Assembly: GCA_013823625.1 (NCBI GenBank)
Contig: PNMM01000002.1
Coordinates: forward strand, 703,061 to 767,060
Reading direction: 5' to 3'
DNA: 64,000 nucleotides
DNA from: Microbacterium sp.
GTDB lineage: Bacteria > Actinomycetota > Actinomycetes > Actinomycetales > Microbacteriaceae
Part shown: positions 1 through 8,182 of the stretch, piece after piece
Numbering within the stretch: position 1 is the stretch's first letter
Layout: each line of letters starts with the position of its first letter
The notes under the pieces: generated by a model
Databases searched by the model: none
Seen by the model: only the letters and a program-made list of their open reading frames with translations
What the model was told of the DNA's origin: nothing
Translations under genes and position numbers: made by a program

Positions 1-573
1 ATTGAAGATGTGCTCGAGCTGAGTCAGCTCACGACCACCGCGAGTGTGCGGCCAGCGACAGAGTTGGATGCGCGGCGGATGCTCATCGATTGTGTCGAAG
101 ACGCCACGGGTCTGGTGGCGCCGGGGCGCAACGTGAACGTTGAGGTGCAGGCGCCGGAGCATCCGGTGATCATGATCGGGGTCGAGCAAGATCTGACACG
201 GGTATGCGCGAATCTGCTGTCGAATGCGTTGAAGTTCAGCCCTGTCGGCGGAACCGTGACCGTCGCGCTCATCGACGATGACCCCGACGAACTCGAGCTG
301 CGCGTGAGTGACGAAGGACCGGGCATTCCTCTTGCCCAACAAGAGGCCGTGTGGGAGCGCTTCTACCGCGTTCAATCACCGCGCCACAGTGAGGTGCCGG
401 GAACCGGCCTGGGCTTGCCGATCGTTCGCGCGCTCGTGGTGCAGCGCATCGGCGGGTCGATCGAGCTGCACTCAGACGGAGTGCATGGCACCACCATGAT
501 CGTGCGCGCGCCACGGCACCGCGGCACTCTCGGGCGAACCGGGCAGCCGGGCGCCGAGAACGCGGGCGACTAG
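1..573 (+). CDS. Sensor histidine kinase, C-terminal part (5' end outside window)
   Basis: The frame is open from base 1, so this is the last ~190 residues of a larger protein whose N-terminal sensor and phospho-acceptor His lie upstream. What remains is a HATPase_c domain: N box NLLSNALKFSP, G1 box DEGPGI, and G2 box GTGLGLPIV, the Bergerat-fold ATP-binding motifs of two-component kinases. The first residues (IEDVLELSQL) look like the second helix of a HisKA dimerisation domain. The GTG at base 10 is therefore not the real start. Signal and partner regulator are unknown because the neighbouring gene is outside the window. It converges on idi with only 23 bases between stop codons. Confidence 0.9.
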   Translation: MEDVLELSQLTTTASVRPATELDARRMLIDCVEDATGLVAPGRNVNVEVQAPEHPVIMIGVEQDLTRVCANLLSNALKFSPVGGTVTVALIDDDPDELELRVSDEGPGIPLAQQEAVWERFYRVQSPRHSEVPGTGLGLPIVRALVVQRIGGSIELHSDGVHGTTMIVRAPRHRGTLGRTGQPGAENAGD

Positions 574-596
574 TTCGTGGGCTACTCGTTCGTGGA

Positions 597-1139
597 CTAT
601 TGCTTCACGGGCGCGTAGTCGCCCTGCCAGGCGGCGAGTTGCCATCCCAGCCAAGGACTGAAGGCAAACGGCGTGGCCTCGACCGCGTCGCGCAGTTCGG
701 AGGGTTCGACCCAGGCCCACTCGGCGACCTCGTCATCGGCCGGGTTGAGCTCACCGTTGGCCCGCGCCGTGTAGACGGGGCAGATCTCGTTTTCGACGAT
801 TCCTGAGGCGTCGACGGCGCGATACCGAAAGTCGGGAAGCGCGACGCGCACGTCGGTGAGCGTGAGACCCAGCTCGCGCTCGGCGCGGCGCGTGATGGCC
901 TGCACGGTGTCTTCTCCTGGTGCCGGATGCCCGCAGAACGAGTTCGTCCAGACTCCGGGCCACGTCTTCTTGCCGAGCGCGCGACGCGTGACGAGCACGC
1001 GACCGGCGTTATCGAACACGTGACACGAGAACGCGAGGTGCAGGGGCGTGTCGGTTGTGTGCACCGTGGCCTTCGGCGCGGTGCCAATGACCGTGCCGTC
1101 GTCGGCGAGGAGCACGACAGTCTCAGGGATTTCGCTCAT
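597..1139 (-). CDS. idi: Isopentenyl-diphosphate delta-isomerase, type I
   Basis: Nudix-fold enzyme interconverting IPP and DMAPP, supplying the allylic primer for isoprenoid synthesis. The 180-residue length is normal for the family. The active-site cysteine block TNSFCGHP and the acidic active-site block GIVENEICPVY are both present, with a Nudix-like helix AITRRAERELGL between them. The ATG at 1139 gives the expected N-terminus. The gene is divergent from crtE with only 21 bases between the two start codons, so its promoter must overlap the crtE upstream region. The position directly beside the carotenoid operon suggests its role is to feed precursor into it. Confidence 0.95.
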   Translation of the reverse strand: MSEIPETVVLLADDGTVIGTAPKATVHTTDTPLHLAFSCHVFDNAGRVLVTRRALGKKTWPGVWTNSFCGHPAPGEDTVQAITRRAERELGLTLTDVRVALPDFRYRAVDASGIVENEICPVYTARANGELNPADDEVAEWAWVEPSELRDAVEATPFAFSPWLGWQLAAWQGDYAPVKQ

Positions 1140-1148
1140 GGGGCGGGG

Positions 1149-1154
1149 TAGTCT
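1149..1154 (+). promoter_or_regulatory. Candidate -10 element of the crt operon (leaderless)
   Basis: TAGTCT followed by exactly 6 bases and the GTG start of crtE. This matches the actinobacterial TAnnnT -10 with transcription starting at or next to the start codon. It lies in the 21-base gap between idi and crtE. Confidence 0.55.
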
Positions 1155-1160
1155 GCTCAG

Positions 1161-2231
1161 GTGAAGAGGAACGACCTGGAGGCGATCGCAGAGTCGCGAG
1201 CGGCCATGGTCGACGCTGTGCTGGAGCGCTTCTTCAGCCTATCCAAGAAGCGGGCGGCTCCCCTGGGAGACCACTATTTGCACTTGTGGGGCCTGCTTGA
1301 GCGCAACACCCAGGGCGGCAAGCGATTCCGCCCGCGCATGGTCATGGCGGCCTACGCCGGACTCGGGGGCACCGACATGGATGCCGCGGCCTATGTGGGC
1401 GCGTCGTTCGAGTTGCTGCACACCGCGCTCATCGTGCACGACGACGTGATCGATCGCGATTTTGTGCGGCGGGGCATCCCGAACATCTCGGGCGCGTATC
1501 GCGACCACGCGGTTGATCGTGGCGTGAGCGTCGAGATTGCCGAACACCGTGGTGTGTCGGCCGCGGTCATCGCGGGCGACCTCGCGCTCTTCAATGCCTA
1601 CCGCTTGATCGACAAGAGTGGCGTGGGTTCGCCGTTGCGCGAGCGACTGCTCGACGTTCTCGATGAAGCAATGTTCGCGAGCGCCGCAGGCGAGCTTATC
1701 GACGTCGACTTTTCGATCGACCCCGAGATGCCCTTGGTCGATGACATTCTCACGATGGAACGCCTCAAGACCGCGGTCTACTCGTTCGAGACGCCCCTGC
1801 AGGCCGGCGCGATTCTCGCGGGGGCGAGCGAGCAGACGGTCGCGACGCTGGGCGACTTTGGTCGTGACATCGGCATTGCCTATCAAATTGTGGATGACGT
1901 GCTCGGGGTCTTCGGCGAAGAAGAGTCGACCGGCAAGACCACGATCGGTGATCTGCGCGAGGGCAAGCGCACCGTCATGATCGCCTTCGCGTGTTCGACG
2001 CCCGCATGGGCGCGACTGTGTGACTTGATCGGCAAAGCCGACCTCAGCGTCGACGAAGCCGCCGAAGCGCGCTCGCTGCTCATCGAGTGTGGCGCCCGCG
2101 CCTTTGCCGACGACCTCGCACGCGGGTACGCCAACCGCGCGCTCGCTCGCCTCGCCGAGCCGCACATTCCTTCGTCGCTGCGCGACGAACTGCACCCCGT
2201 CGCTGAGACCGTCTTGAAACGGGTGAAATGA
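1161..2231 (+). CDS. crtE: Geranylgeranyl diphosphate synthase
   Basis: Trans-prenyltransferase that condenses IPP with allylic diphosphates to give C20 GGPP, the substrate of phytoene synthase. The 356-residue protein has GGKRFRP near residue 52, the first Asp-rich motif DDVID at 94-98, and the second, DDVLG, at 245-249 followed by the GK..T..D...GK lysine region (GKTTIGDLREGKRT). The second Asp-rich motif lacks its last Asp, as in some bacterial GGPP synthases. The GTG start sits 6 bases after a TAGTCT element, so the message is probably leaderless. It is the first gene of the six-gene crt operon, and its stop overlaps the crtB ATG by 4 bases. Confidence 0.93.
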   Translation: MKRNDLEAIAESRAAMVDAVLERFFSLSKKRAAPLGDHYLHLWGLLERNTQGGKRFRPRMVMAAYAGLGGTDMDAAAYVGASFELLHTALIVHDDVIDRDFVRRGIPNISGAYRDHAVDRGVSVEIAEHRGVSAAVIAGDLALFNAYRLIDKSGVGSPLRERLLDVLDEAMFASAAGELIDVDFSIDPEMPLVDDILTMERLKTAVYSFETPLQAGAILAGASEQTVATLGDFGRDIGIAYQIVDDVLGVFGEEESTGKTTIGDLREGKRTVMIAFACSTPAWARLCDLIGKADLSVDEAAEARSLLIECGARAFADDLARGYANRALARLAEPHIPSSLRDELHPVAETVLKRVK

Positions 2232-3133
2232 ACCGCTTGAGCTTGTATGACCGCGTCGCCGACGAGACGGCCGGTGTGGTCATCCGTCGATACTCGACCT
2301 CATTCGGGCTCGCCTCGCGCTTGCTCGACCCGGCAGTGCGTCAGCACGTCGAGAACATCTACGCGCTCGTGCGGGTCGCCGACGAGATCGTTGACGGCGG
2401 TGTCACCGAGGCTGGGCTCGACGCCGTGCATGCGGCGCGCTACCTCAACGAGTTCGAGGCCGAGACAAACGCGGCGATGGCCTCGGGCTACAGCACCAAT
2501 CTCGTGGTGCACGCTTTTGCGCGCTCGGCCCGCGAGGTGGGCTTTGGCCAAGAACTCACCGAGCCGTTCTTTCACTCGATGCGCATGGACCTCACCGACA
2601 CCGAGCACGACCAAGAGAGCTTCGACCGCTACGTCTATGGCTCGGCCGAGGTCGTCGGACTCATGTGTCTGCGAGCGTTCGTTCAGGGTATGGACATCGA
2701 CGACGAACAGAATGATCGTCTCGTGGCCGGTGCTCGCGCGCTCGGAGCCGCCTTTCAGAAGGTCAACTTCTTGCGCGACCTGTCGGCCGACTTCGAGACG
2801 CTCGGCCGCAGCTATTTTCCTGGGGTGAGCGTTGGCTCGTTCACCGAGGAGGACAAGGTGCGGTTGCTCGACGACATCGACGCCGATTTGCGCACGTCGG
2901 CCGCCGTGATTCCCGAACTGCCGAAGGGCAGCCGCCGCGCGGTTGCGCTCGCGCAGGGCCTGTTTGCCGAACTCTCGGTGCGCCTGCGTCGCACTCCTGC
3001 CACCCAGCTCATTCGGGCTCGCGTGCGCGTGCCCGACCCCGTGAAGGCGCGCATTGCGCTCGGGGCGCTCGCGGGCCGCACTCCCCGTTCTCACCCTGCC
3101 GCAGCATCCCCCTCGATCGGAGCATCGTCATGA
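2228..3133 (+). CDS. crtB: 15-cis-phytoene synthase
   Basis: Head-to-head condensation of two GGPP molecules to phytoene, the first committed carotenoid step. The 301-residue protein has both Asp-rich motifs of the squalene/phytoene synthase fold: DEIVD at residues 52-56 and the NFLRDLSAD block at 180-188, followed by GRSYFPG. Start ATG overlaps the crtE TGA (ATGA), implying translational coupling; its own stop overlaps the crtI ATG in the same way. The C-terminal ~40 residues are Ala/Pro/Ser rich and probably unstructured. Confidence 0.95.
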   Translation: MNRLSLYDRVADETAGVVIRRYSTSFGLASRLLDPAVRQHVENIYALVRVADEIVDGGVTEAGLDAVHAARYLNEFEAETNAAMASGYSTNLVVHAFARSAREVGFGQELTEPFFHSMRMDLTDTEHDQESFDRYVYGSAEVVGLMCLRAFVQGMDIDDEQNDRLVAGARALGAAFQKVNFLRDLSADFETLGRSYFPGVSVGSFTEEDKVRLLDDIDADLRTSAAVIPELPKGSRRAVALAQGLFAELSVRLRRTPATQLIRARVRVPDPVKARIALGALAGRTPRSHPAAASPSIGASS

Positions 3134-4716
3134 CTCGTGTCGTCGTTATTGGTGGAGGAATCGCAGGGCTCGCGAGTGCGGCCTTGCTCGCGCGCGACGG
3201 TTACACCGTCACGCTCGTCGAGAAGCAGCCCGAGGTGGGCGGCCGTGCCGGATCGTGGGAGAAAGACGGCTTTCGCTTCGACATGGGCCCCTCGTGGTAC
3301 CTCATGCCCGAGGTGTTCGACCACTTCTTCAAGCTGTGTGGCACGAGCGCGGCCGAGCAATTGCAGCTCGTGCAACTCGACCCCGGCTACCGGGTCATCA
3401 CGCAGGGCTTCGACACTCCCACCGACATTGCGGCCTCGCGCGCCGAGAACGTGGCGCTTTTTGAGTCGATCGAGCCCGGCGCCGGCGCCAAGCTCGAGAA
3501 GTACCTCGACTCGGCCCTCGACACCTACGAGATGGCCAAGAAGCGCTTTCTCTACACGAGCTTTCAGTCGTTCGGCCCCCTCATTCGCGGCGATGTGCTC
3601 AAGCGCACGGCCAAGCTCGTGCGCATGCTGCTGCAGAACCTCGACGCCTACGTCGCGAAGCGATTCACCGACCTGCGGTTGCGCCAGATTCTGGGCTACC
3701 CCGCGGTGTTCCTCGGCTCATCGCCGTTCTTGACTCCGAGCATGTACCACCTCATGTCACACCTCGACCTGACGGATGGCGTGCTGTACCCGATGGGCGG
3801 ATTCACCCGCCTCATCGAGCGCATTGCGGCGGTGACCGAAGAGCAAGGGGTGAGCATCCGCACCTCGTCGCCCGTCGCCCGTATCATCGTTGACCCCGTG
3901 ACCAAGAAGGCCACGGGAGTTGAGCTCGAGAGTGGCGAGGTGCTCGAGGCCGACCTCGTCGTCTCGGCGGCCGACCTGCACCACACCGAGACGCAGTTGC
4001 TCCCCGCCGAGTTGCAGACCTACCCCCAGGAGTACTGGGACAAGAAGACCGCCGGCCCCAGCGCCCTGCTGCTCTACTTGGGCGTCAAGGGTGAGTTGCC
4101 CGAGCTTGAGCACCACACGCTGCTGTTCACGGCCAATTGGCGCGAGAACTTCGAGGCGATCTTCGGCCCGCAGCCGACGCTGCCCGACCCGGCCTCGCTC
4201 TACATCTGCAAGCCCAGCGGGGTTGACCCCTCGGTTGCTCCGGAGGGCCACGAGAACGTTTTCGTGCTCGTGCCGGCGCCTGCCCAACTGTCGTTCGGCC
4301 GCGGTGATGTCGACGGCGACGGCGACACGCCCCTCGAGGTCTACGGCGACCGCATCATCGCGCAGATCGCCGACTGGGCCAAGATTCCCGACCTCGCCGA
4401 CCGCATTGTCGTGCGGCGTACCTACGGGCCGGGCAACTTCAACGCCGACCTCAACGCGTGGCGAGGTACGGCCCTCGGGCCGGCGCACATCCTCTCGCAG
4501 AGCGCGTTCTTCCGCGCAGGCAACGTCTCGAAGAAGGTCTCGGGGCTTTACTACGCGGGCGGCTCGACGATACCCGGCATTGGTCTGCCGATGTGCCTCA
4601 TCAGCGCCGAAGTGCTCATCAAGCGACTGCGCGGCGACACCTCAACCGGCGCGCTGGCCGAGCCGCTCGAGCCGAGCGTGCGACCCGCTGCCGTCTCATC
4701 GACGGCCGCGGCCTAG
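3130..4716 (+). CDS. crtI: Phytoene desaturase (lycopene-forming type)
   Basis: FAD-dependent membrane-associated enzyme introducing four double bonds into phytoene to give lycopene. The 528-residue protein begins with a dinucleotide-binding fold, VVIGGGIAGLASAALLA, followed by the family block EVGGRAGSWEKDGFRFDMGP. It ends with the CrtI C-terminal signature YYAGGSTIPGIGLPMCL. The length and both signatures are standard. The start ATG overlaps the crtB stop by 4 bases. Lycopene is then the substrate for CrtEb and CrtYe/Yf encoded downstream. Confidence 0.95.
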   Translation: MTRVVVIGGGIAGLASAALLARDGYTVTLVEKQPEVGGRAGSWEKDGFRFDMGPSWYLMPEVFDHFFKLCGTSAAEQLQLVQLDPGYRVITQGFDTPTDIAASRAENVALFESIEPGAGAKLEKYLDSALDTYEMAKKRFLYTSFQSFGPLIRGDVLKRTAKLVRMLLQNLDAYVAKRFTDLRLRQILGYPAVFLGSSPFLTPSMYHLMSHLDLTDGVLYPMGGFTRLIERIAAVTEEQGVSIRTSSPVARIIVDPVTKKATGVELESGEVLEADLVVSAADLHHTETQLLPAELQTYPQEYWDKKTAGPSALLLYLGVKGELPELEHHTLLFTANWRENFEAIFGPQPTLPDPASLYICKPSGVDPSVAPEGHENVFVLVPAPAQLSFGRGDVDGDGDTPLEVYGDRIIAQIADWAKIPDLADRIVVRRTYGPGNFNADLNAWRGTALGPAHILSQSAFFRAGNVSKKVSGLYYAGGSTIPGIGLPMCLISAEVLIKRLRGDTSTGALAEPLEPSVRPAAVSSTAAA

Positions 4717-4736
4717 ACCCACGGCTTCTCTCGCTC

Positions 4737-5108
4737 ATGAGCCTGATCAACTTCGCCTATCTCGCGGCGCTCGCCGTGTCGATCACCGGCATGGTGTTGC
4801 TCGACCGCCGTTTTCGTTTGTTCTTCTGGCGTGACGCCCGCCGCGCCTCGATCGTGTTGCCGCTCGGGGTTGCGTTCTTCTTGCTGTGGGATCTCGGCGG
4901 CATCTTTCTCGGCATCTTCTTTCGCGGCCAGACGGAGTTCATGACGGGGCTGCTGATTGGCCCCGAGCTGCCGATCGAAGAGGTCTTCTTCTTGACGCTT
5001 CTCTGCTACAACACGATGAACGCCTACACGGCGGCGGGTGACTGGCTCGACGGCCGGTGGTCGCGGCGAGCATCCACGGCCCCCTCGACGACGGGGGTTG
5101 ACGGATGA
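4737..5108 (+). CDS. crtYe: C50 carotenoid cyclase subunit, CrtYe/CrtYc type
   Basis: One half of the heterodimeric small-membrane-protein lycopene/C50 cyclase. About 123 residues, three predicted membrane segments, and the cyclase motif PIEEVFF in the last third. The start chosen is the ATG at 4737 (MSLINFAYLAALAV), 20 bases after the crtI stop; the open frame runs further upstream inside crtI but has no cyclase-like sequence there. Its stop overlaps the crtYf ATG by 4 bases. Whether the ring formed is epsilon (decaprenoxanthin) or gamma (sarcinaxanthin) cannot be told from the sequence by eye. The assignment rests on order, size and motif. Confidence 0.88.
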   Translation: MSLINFAYLAALAVSITGMVLLDRRFRLFFWRDARRASIVLPLGVAFFLLWDLGGIFLGIFFRGQTEFMTGLLIGPELPIEEVFFLTLLCYNTMNAYTAAGDWLDGRWSRRASTAPSTTGVDG

Positions 5109-5422
5109 CCTACACCCTTCTCAACATCGTCTTTCTGGGCATCGTGGCGATCGTCGCCATCGCGGCCGTCGTGGTGCGTCGGGCGCCGCGCTGGCGCGCG
5201 GTGGGTCTCGCGGCCGTGCTCATGCTCACGCTCACCGCGATCTTCGACAACGTCATCATCGCCACCGGGCTCGTGGCTTATGACGACAGCTTGATCAGCG
5301 GCGTCTTCATCGGGATCGCCCCCATTGAAGACTTCGCCTACACGGTCGCGGCGCTCGTGTTGCTGCCCGCGGTGTGGGAGCTACTTCGCCGTCAACCGAG
5401 CCACCATGATGGGGAGTCGTGA
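5105..5422 (+). CDS. crtYf: C50 carotenoid cyclase subunit, CrtYf/CrtYd type
   Basis: Second subunit of the heterodimeric cyclase. The protein has 105 residues and several hydrophobic segments. The motif PIEDFAYT is the counterpart of PIEEV in CrtYe; both are the conserved Asp/Glu-containing motif of bacterial heterodimeric cyclases. It begins with ATG overlapping the crtYe stop (ATGA), and its TGA overlaps the GTG of crtEb, so the three genes are translationally coupled. Neither subunit is expected to be active alone. Confidence 0.88.
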   Translation: MTYTLLNIVFLGIVAIVAIAAVVVRRAPRWRAVGLAAVLMLTLTAIFDNVIIATGLVAYDDSLISGVFIGIAPIEDFAYTVAALVLLPAVWELLRRQPSHHDGES

Positions 5423-6282
5423 AGACCCTCGGTCAACTCTTCGTCAGCTCGCGCCCCCTGAGCTGGATCAACACGGCGTTTCCGTTCGCCGCGGCCTACC
5501 TGCTCACGACGGGACGCATTGACGCCGCGTTCATCATCGGCACGATCTACTTTCTGATTCCGTACAACCTCGCGATGTACGGCATCAACGATGTCTTCGA
5601 CTACGAGAGCGACTTGCGCAACCCGCGCAAGGGCGGCGTTGAAGGGGCCCTGCTCGACCCGAGCATCCACCGCACGACGCTGTGGGCCGCCGTCATCACG
5701 AACGTGCCTTTTCTCATTGCCCTCGTGGCGCTCGGTTCGCCGCTCTCGTGGCTCGTGCTTGCGGTGAGCGTGTTTGCCGTCATTGCCTACTCGGCCAAGG
5801 GGCTGCGGTTCAAAGAGAAGCCGTTCCTCGACTCGGTGACGTCATCGACTCACTTCGTGAGCCCCGCCGTCTATGGCCTCGTGCTCGCGGGGGCAACGTT
5901 CACTCCGGCGCTGTGGCTCATTCTCGTGTCGTTCTTCTTGTGGGGCATCGCCTCGCACGCCTTCGGCGCCGTGCAAGACGTCATTGCTGACCGTGAGGGC
6001 GGACTCGCCTCAATCGCCACCGTCATCGGGGCGCGCGCGACGACCCGCATGGCCGTGGGCGCGTACACGCTCGCGGGCCTCCTGCTGCTCGGCACCGACT
6101 GGCCGGGGCCGCTCGCTGCCCTCGCCGCGGTGCCCTACGTCATCATCACCGCTCAGTTCTGGATGATCACCGACGAGACCGCCGAGTCGGCCAACCGTGG
6201 CTGGAAGCGCTTCTTGCTGCTCAACTTCATCGCGGGCGCGATCGTCACGATGCTCATGATCTACTGGGCCATCAATCGCTGA
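5419..6282 (+). CDS. crtEb: Lycopene elongase (UbiA-type prenyltransferase)
   Basis: Membrane prenyltransferase that adds C5 units from DMAPP to lycopene, giving the acyclic C50 intermediate (flavuxanthin in Corynebacterium). The 287-residue protein has UbiA-family Asp motifs, NDVFDYESD near residue 58 and DVIADREGG in the second half, plus about eight hydrophobic segments. The GTG start overlaps the crtYf stop by 4 bases. It is the last crt gene; no glycosyltransferase or other tailoring gene follows. It converges on a minus-strand gene with 12 bases between stops and no clear terminator. Confidence 0.92.
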   Translation: MKTLGQLFVSSRPLSWINTAFPFAAAYLLTTGRIDAAFIIGTIYFLIPYNLAMYGINDVFDYESDLRNPRKGGVEGALLDPSIHRTTLWAAVITNVPFLIALVALGSPLSWLVLAVSVFAVIAYSAKGLRFKEKPFLDSVTSSTHFVSPAVYGLVLAGATFTPALWLILVSFFLWGIASHAFGAVQDVIADREGGLASIATVIGARATTRMAVGAYTLAGLLLLGTDWPGPLAALAAVPYVIITAQFWMITDETAESANRGWKRFLLLNFIAGAIVTMLMIYWAINR

Positions 6283-6294
6283 CCCGGCCGGCTG

Positions 6295-6792
6295 CTAGAC
6301 GCCGCCCGCGAGGCCGATCGCGACGAGCAACAACACGGGAGCGAGGCCGAGCAGAATGCTGGTGCCCAGCGCGAGCGACGCAATCGCGCGCCCGCCGAGC
6401 CGGGGCGCGGCGCGAAGCGCGAGGGCAGAGGCCACCGCGGTGCCGACTCCGATCGTGGCCGCGACGATCAGTGATGCGACAACGAGGGTGATCTGCTCGA
6501 CATTGGGCACGGTGATGGTGTCGGTCGCGACGAGGGTTTGCAGCACGAAGCTCAGCAGAATGCCGACGATGCCGATCCGGGCGATGCGAGCGGCTCGATT
6601 GGGGCCGGGCCGCAGGCTGCGAGTGAGATCGGGGGTGAAGGCCGAGAACGGGTCGGGCTCGCGATGCGGGCGACCGCGCCATTCGGCGCCGTCGAACCAC
6701 TGCTCGTAGCCTGGCCTGTCGATCATGGGCTGCCAGCCCGCGCTGGAGTGGTCGAGGTCGGGCTCGTCGTCGTCTCGCAGGTCGCTACTCAC
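6295..6792 (-). CDS. Small membrane protein with DUF2510-like N-terminus
   Basis: The 165-residue protein has a cytoplasmic N-terminal segment GWQPMIDRPGYEQWFDG..W near residues 20-40, which resembles the short DUF2510 motif (GWYPDP...RYWDG..W) found at the start of many actinobacterial membrane proteins. About three hydrophobic segments follow in residues 70-165. The GTG start overlaps the TGA of the upstream PEP-mutase-family gene by 4 bases, so the two are co-translated, although no functional link is evident. The function is unknown. Confidence 0.7.
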   Translation of the reverse strand: MSSDLRDDDEPDLDHSSAGWQPMIDRPGYEQWFDGAEWRGRPHREPDPFSAFTPDLTRSLRPGPNRAARIARIGIVGILLSFVLQTLVATDTITVPNVEQITLVVASLIVAATIGVGTAVASALALRAAPRLGGRAIASLALGTSILLGLAPVLLLVAIGLAGGV

Positions 6793-7586
6793 AACTCGTA
6801 ACGGTAGCTGAGCTCAGCCGGGTAATCCCCCCGCGCGGTGAGCTGCGCGGCCGCGGCGGCGAGGTGCTGCAGCGTGAGGCCCAGCACTTGAGGCCCGAAC
6901 GAGATGCGGCCCACGCCGAGCTCGGCCAAGCGCTCGAGCGAGTGGTAAGCCGGATGCGCGAAGACGGCGATCGGCGCACGCACGGCGGCCACAGCATCCG
7001 TCAGCTGCTGTTCGGTCACGAGGCCGAGCATGAAGATGCTCGTGGCACCCGCGTCGACGTAGGCGTTGGCGCGATCGATGGCTTCACTCCAGTTGTCGGG
7101 TGACCCGGCGAGGGTGTCGGTGCGCGCGTTGATCGCGAGGGGAACCCCTGCGGCGTCGGCGGCCGCGCGCGCCGCGGCGACCCGGCTCGCGGCCTCGGCG
7201 ATCGGCCGGCGCTCGCTGCGGGCTCCGGCGAGCGAGTCTTCGATGTTCAAGCCAGCGGCGCCCGCCTCGATGAGCCGCGCCACGTTGTCGCGCACGCCGC
7301 TCGCGTCGGCGGCATAGCCGCGCTCGAAGTCGACGCTCACGGGCAGGTCGGTTGAGGCGGCGATGCGCTGCGCGGCGCCGAGCGCCATGTCGACGGTCAT
7401 GCCTTCGCCGTCGTCGACGCCGAGCGAGAAGGCGACCGAGTGGCTCGCCGTCGCGAGTGCCTTGACGCCCGGGGTGCGGGCGACGATGCGGGCCGTCATG
7501 GCGTCCCACACGTTGACAACGATGAGCGGGTCGCCCGGCACGTGCAGGGCGGCGAGGGCGGCGGCTTTGTCGGCAGTCGAGGTCAT
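6789..7586 (-). CDS. PEP mutase / isocitrate lyase family enzyme
   Basis: TIM-barrel C-C or P-C lyase-type protein of 265 residues. The family pattern is seen in NVWDAMTARIV, SVDFERGY (the metal-binding Asp region) and AGLNIEDS, the conserved Glu-Asp after the barrel strand. It most resembles the broad 2-methylisocitrate-lyase-like branch whose substrates are mostly unknown; I do not see a reason to call PEP mutase itself. The ATG at 7586 (MTSTADKAAAL) is chosen because upstream residues overlap a strong hairpin. It forms a two-gene operon with the DUF2510-like gene. Confidence 0.8.
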   Translation of the reverse strand: MTSTADKAAALAALHVPGDPLIVVNVWDAMTARIVARTPGVKALATASHSVAFSLGVDDGEGMTVDMALGAAQRIAASTDLPVSVDFERGYAADASGVRDNVARLIEAGAAGLNIEDSLAGARSERRPIAEAASRVAAARAAADAAGVPLAINARTDTLAGSPDNWSEAIDRANAYVDAGATSIFMLGLVTEQQLTDAVAAVRAPIAVFAHPAYHSLERLAELGVGRISFGPQVLGLTLQHLAAAAAQLTARGDYPAELSYRYEL

Positions 7587-7600
7587 GGCTCTACCCTGAC

Positions 7601-7642
7601 ACGACAGCGGGGCGGGCACGATGTGCCCGCCCCGCTGGTCGT
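7601..7642 (-). terminator. Strong GC hairpin, probable terminator of the Gly-rich gene
   Basis: Bases 7606-7619 and 7623-7636 form a perfect 14-bp stem (AGCGGGGCGGGCAC / GTGCCCGCCCCGCT) with a 3-base loop, and ACGAC/GTCGT extends it with one bulge. It starts 10-17 bases after the stop of the minus-strand Gly-rich gene and precedes the PEP-mutase-family gene. No U-tract follows on the minus strand, as is usual for actinobacterial terminators. Confidence 0.65.
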
Positions 7643-7652
7643 GCGATTGCTG

Positions 7653-8057
7653 TTAGCTCGCGGCCTGCTGCTCGCGCGCGGCCTTCTTCTCGGCCTTGCG
7701 CGCTGCCTTGTCGGCACGCCCGCTGTGGTGGGCGCCGCATCCGCCCCGGCCATAGCCGTAGCCGCGGCCGAAACCCGGGCCAAACCCGGGGCCAAAGCCG
7801 GGGCCGAAGCCCTGGCCGCGCCAGCCGCCGGGTCCGCCCGACGGTGCGGCCTGGCTTTCGTCCCAGCCGAGATTGCGGGCCATCGCTTCGAGCGTGGCCA
7901 TCGTGGTCGCGTAGTCCTCGTCGCTAATGCCCTCGCGGGCAGTCGCGTCGAGGCCGCGGTAGTACTCGTGCGCCAGAACGCGCTTGCGCCAGGCGGCGGC
8001 GCGCATCCAGCTGCGGGGCGTGGGTTCGGGGGTGGTGTTCTCTGACGAGTTCGTCAT
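7653..8057 (-). CDS. Gly-rich FGPG-repeat protein with basic tail
   Basis: A 134-residue protein that I do not recognise. Residues ~15-65 form a helical, Trp- and Arg-containing block (RSWMRAAAWRKRVLAHEYYRG..., ISDEDYATTMATLEAMARNLGW). Next comes a Gly/Phe/Pro low-complexity stretch containing GFGPGFGPGFGPGFG, then a Cys/His spot (GGCGAHH) and a Lys/Ala/Arg tail. The ATG at 8057 has a clear Shine-Dalgarno AGGAG 7 bases upstream, so the longer upstream frame is not used. It is divergent from a MarR-family gene whose N-terminus is also Gly/Pro/His rich, and is probably controlled by it. It could bind nucleic acid, metal or membrane; the sequence does not decide. Confidence 0.75.
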   Translation of the reverse strand: MTNSSENTTPEPTPRSWMRAAAWRKRVLAHEYYRGLDATAREGISDEDYATTMATLEAMARNLGWDESQAAPSGGPGGWRGQGFGPGFGPGFGPGFGRGYGYGRGGCGAHHSGRADKAARKAEKKAAREQQAAS

Positions 8058-8077
8058 GGGGGAATCTCCTTGGGTTG

Positions 8078-8113
8078 ATTGCATGTCATCTAACAATGAA
8101 TGTCACCATACAT
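8078..8113 (-). promoter_or_regulatory. Promoter of the Gly-rich gene with repeated ATGTCA sites
   Basis: On the minus strand GTGACA (8106-8101), 17 bases, TGCAAT (8083-8078) forms a good -35/-10 pair. ATGTCA occurs twice in direct orientation at 8083-8088 and 8100-8105, and ATGT-6-ACAT spans 8100-8113. The sites overlap the promoter in an unusually AT-rich gap and are plausible MarR operator half-sites. Confidence 0.5.
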
Positions 8114-8169
8114 ATATTCCCGAGGTCGGTCAACACGACGGGGTTCGCCCTCAGCGAGCACGATCGATG

Positions 8170-8175
8170 TACCGT
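8170..8175 (+). promoter_or_regulatory. Candidate -10 of the MarR gene (leaderless)
   Basis: TACCGT followed by 7 bases and the ATG at 8183. Confidence 0.45.
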
Positions 8176-8182
8176 GACATCT

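Noticed and set aside
6789-7586. Phosphonate biosynthesis (true PEP mutase)
   Set aside because: No phosphonopyruvate decarboxylase or other phosphonate genes are adjacent, and the sequence fits the generic lyase branch.
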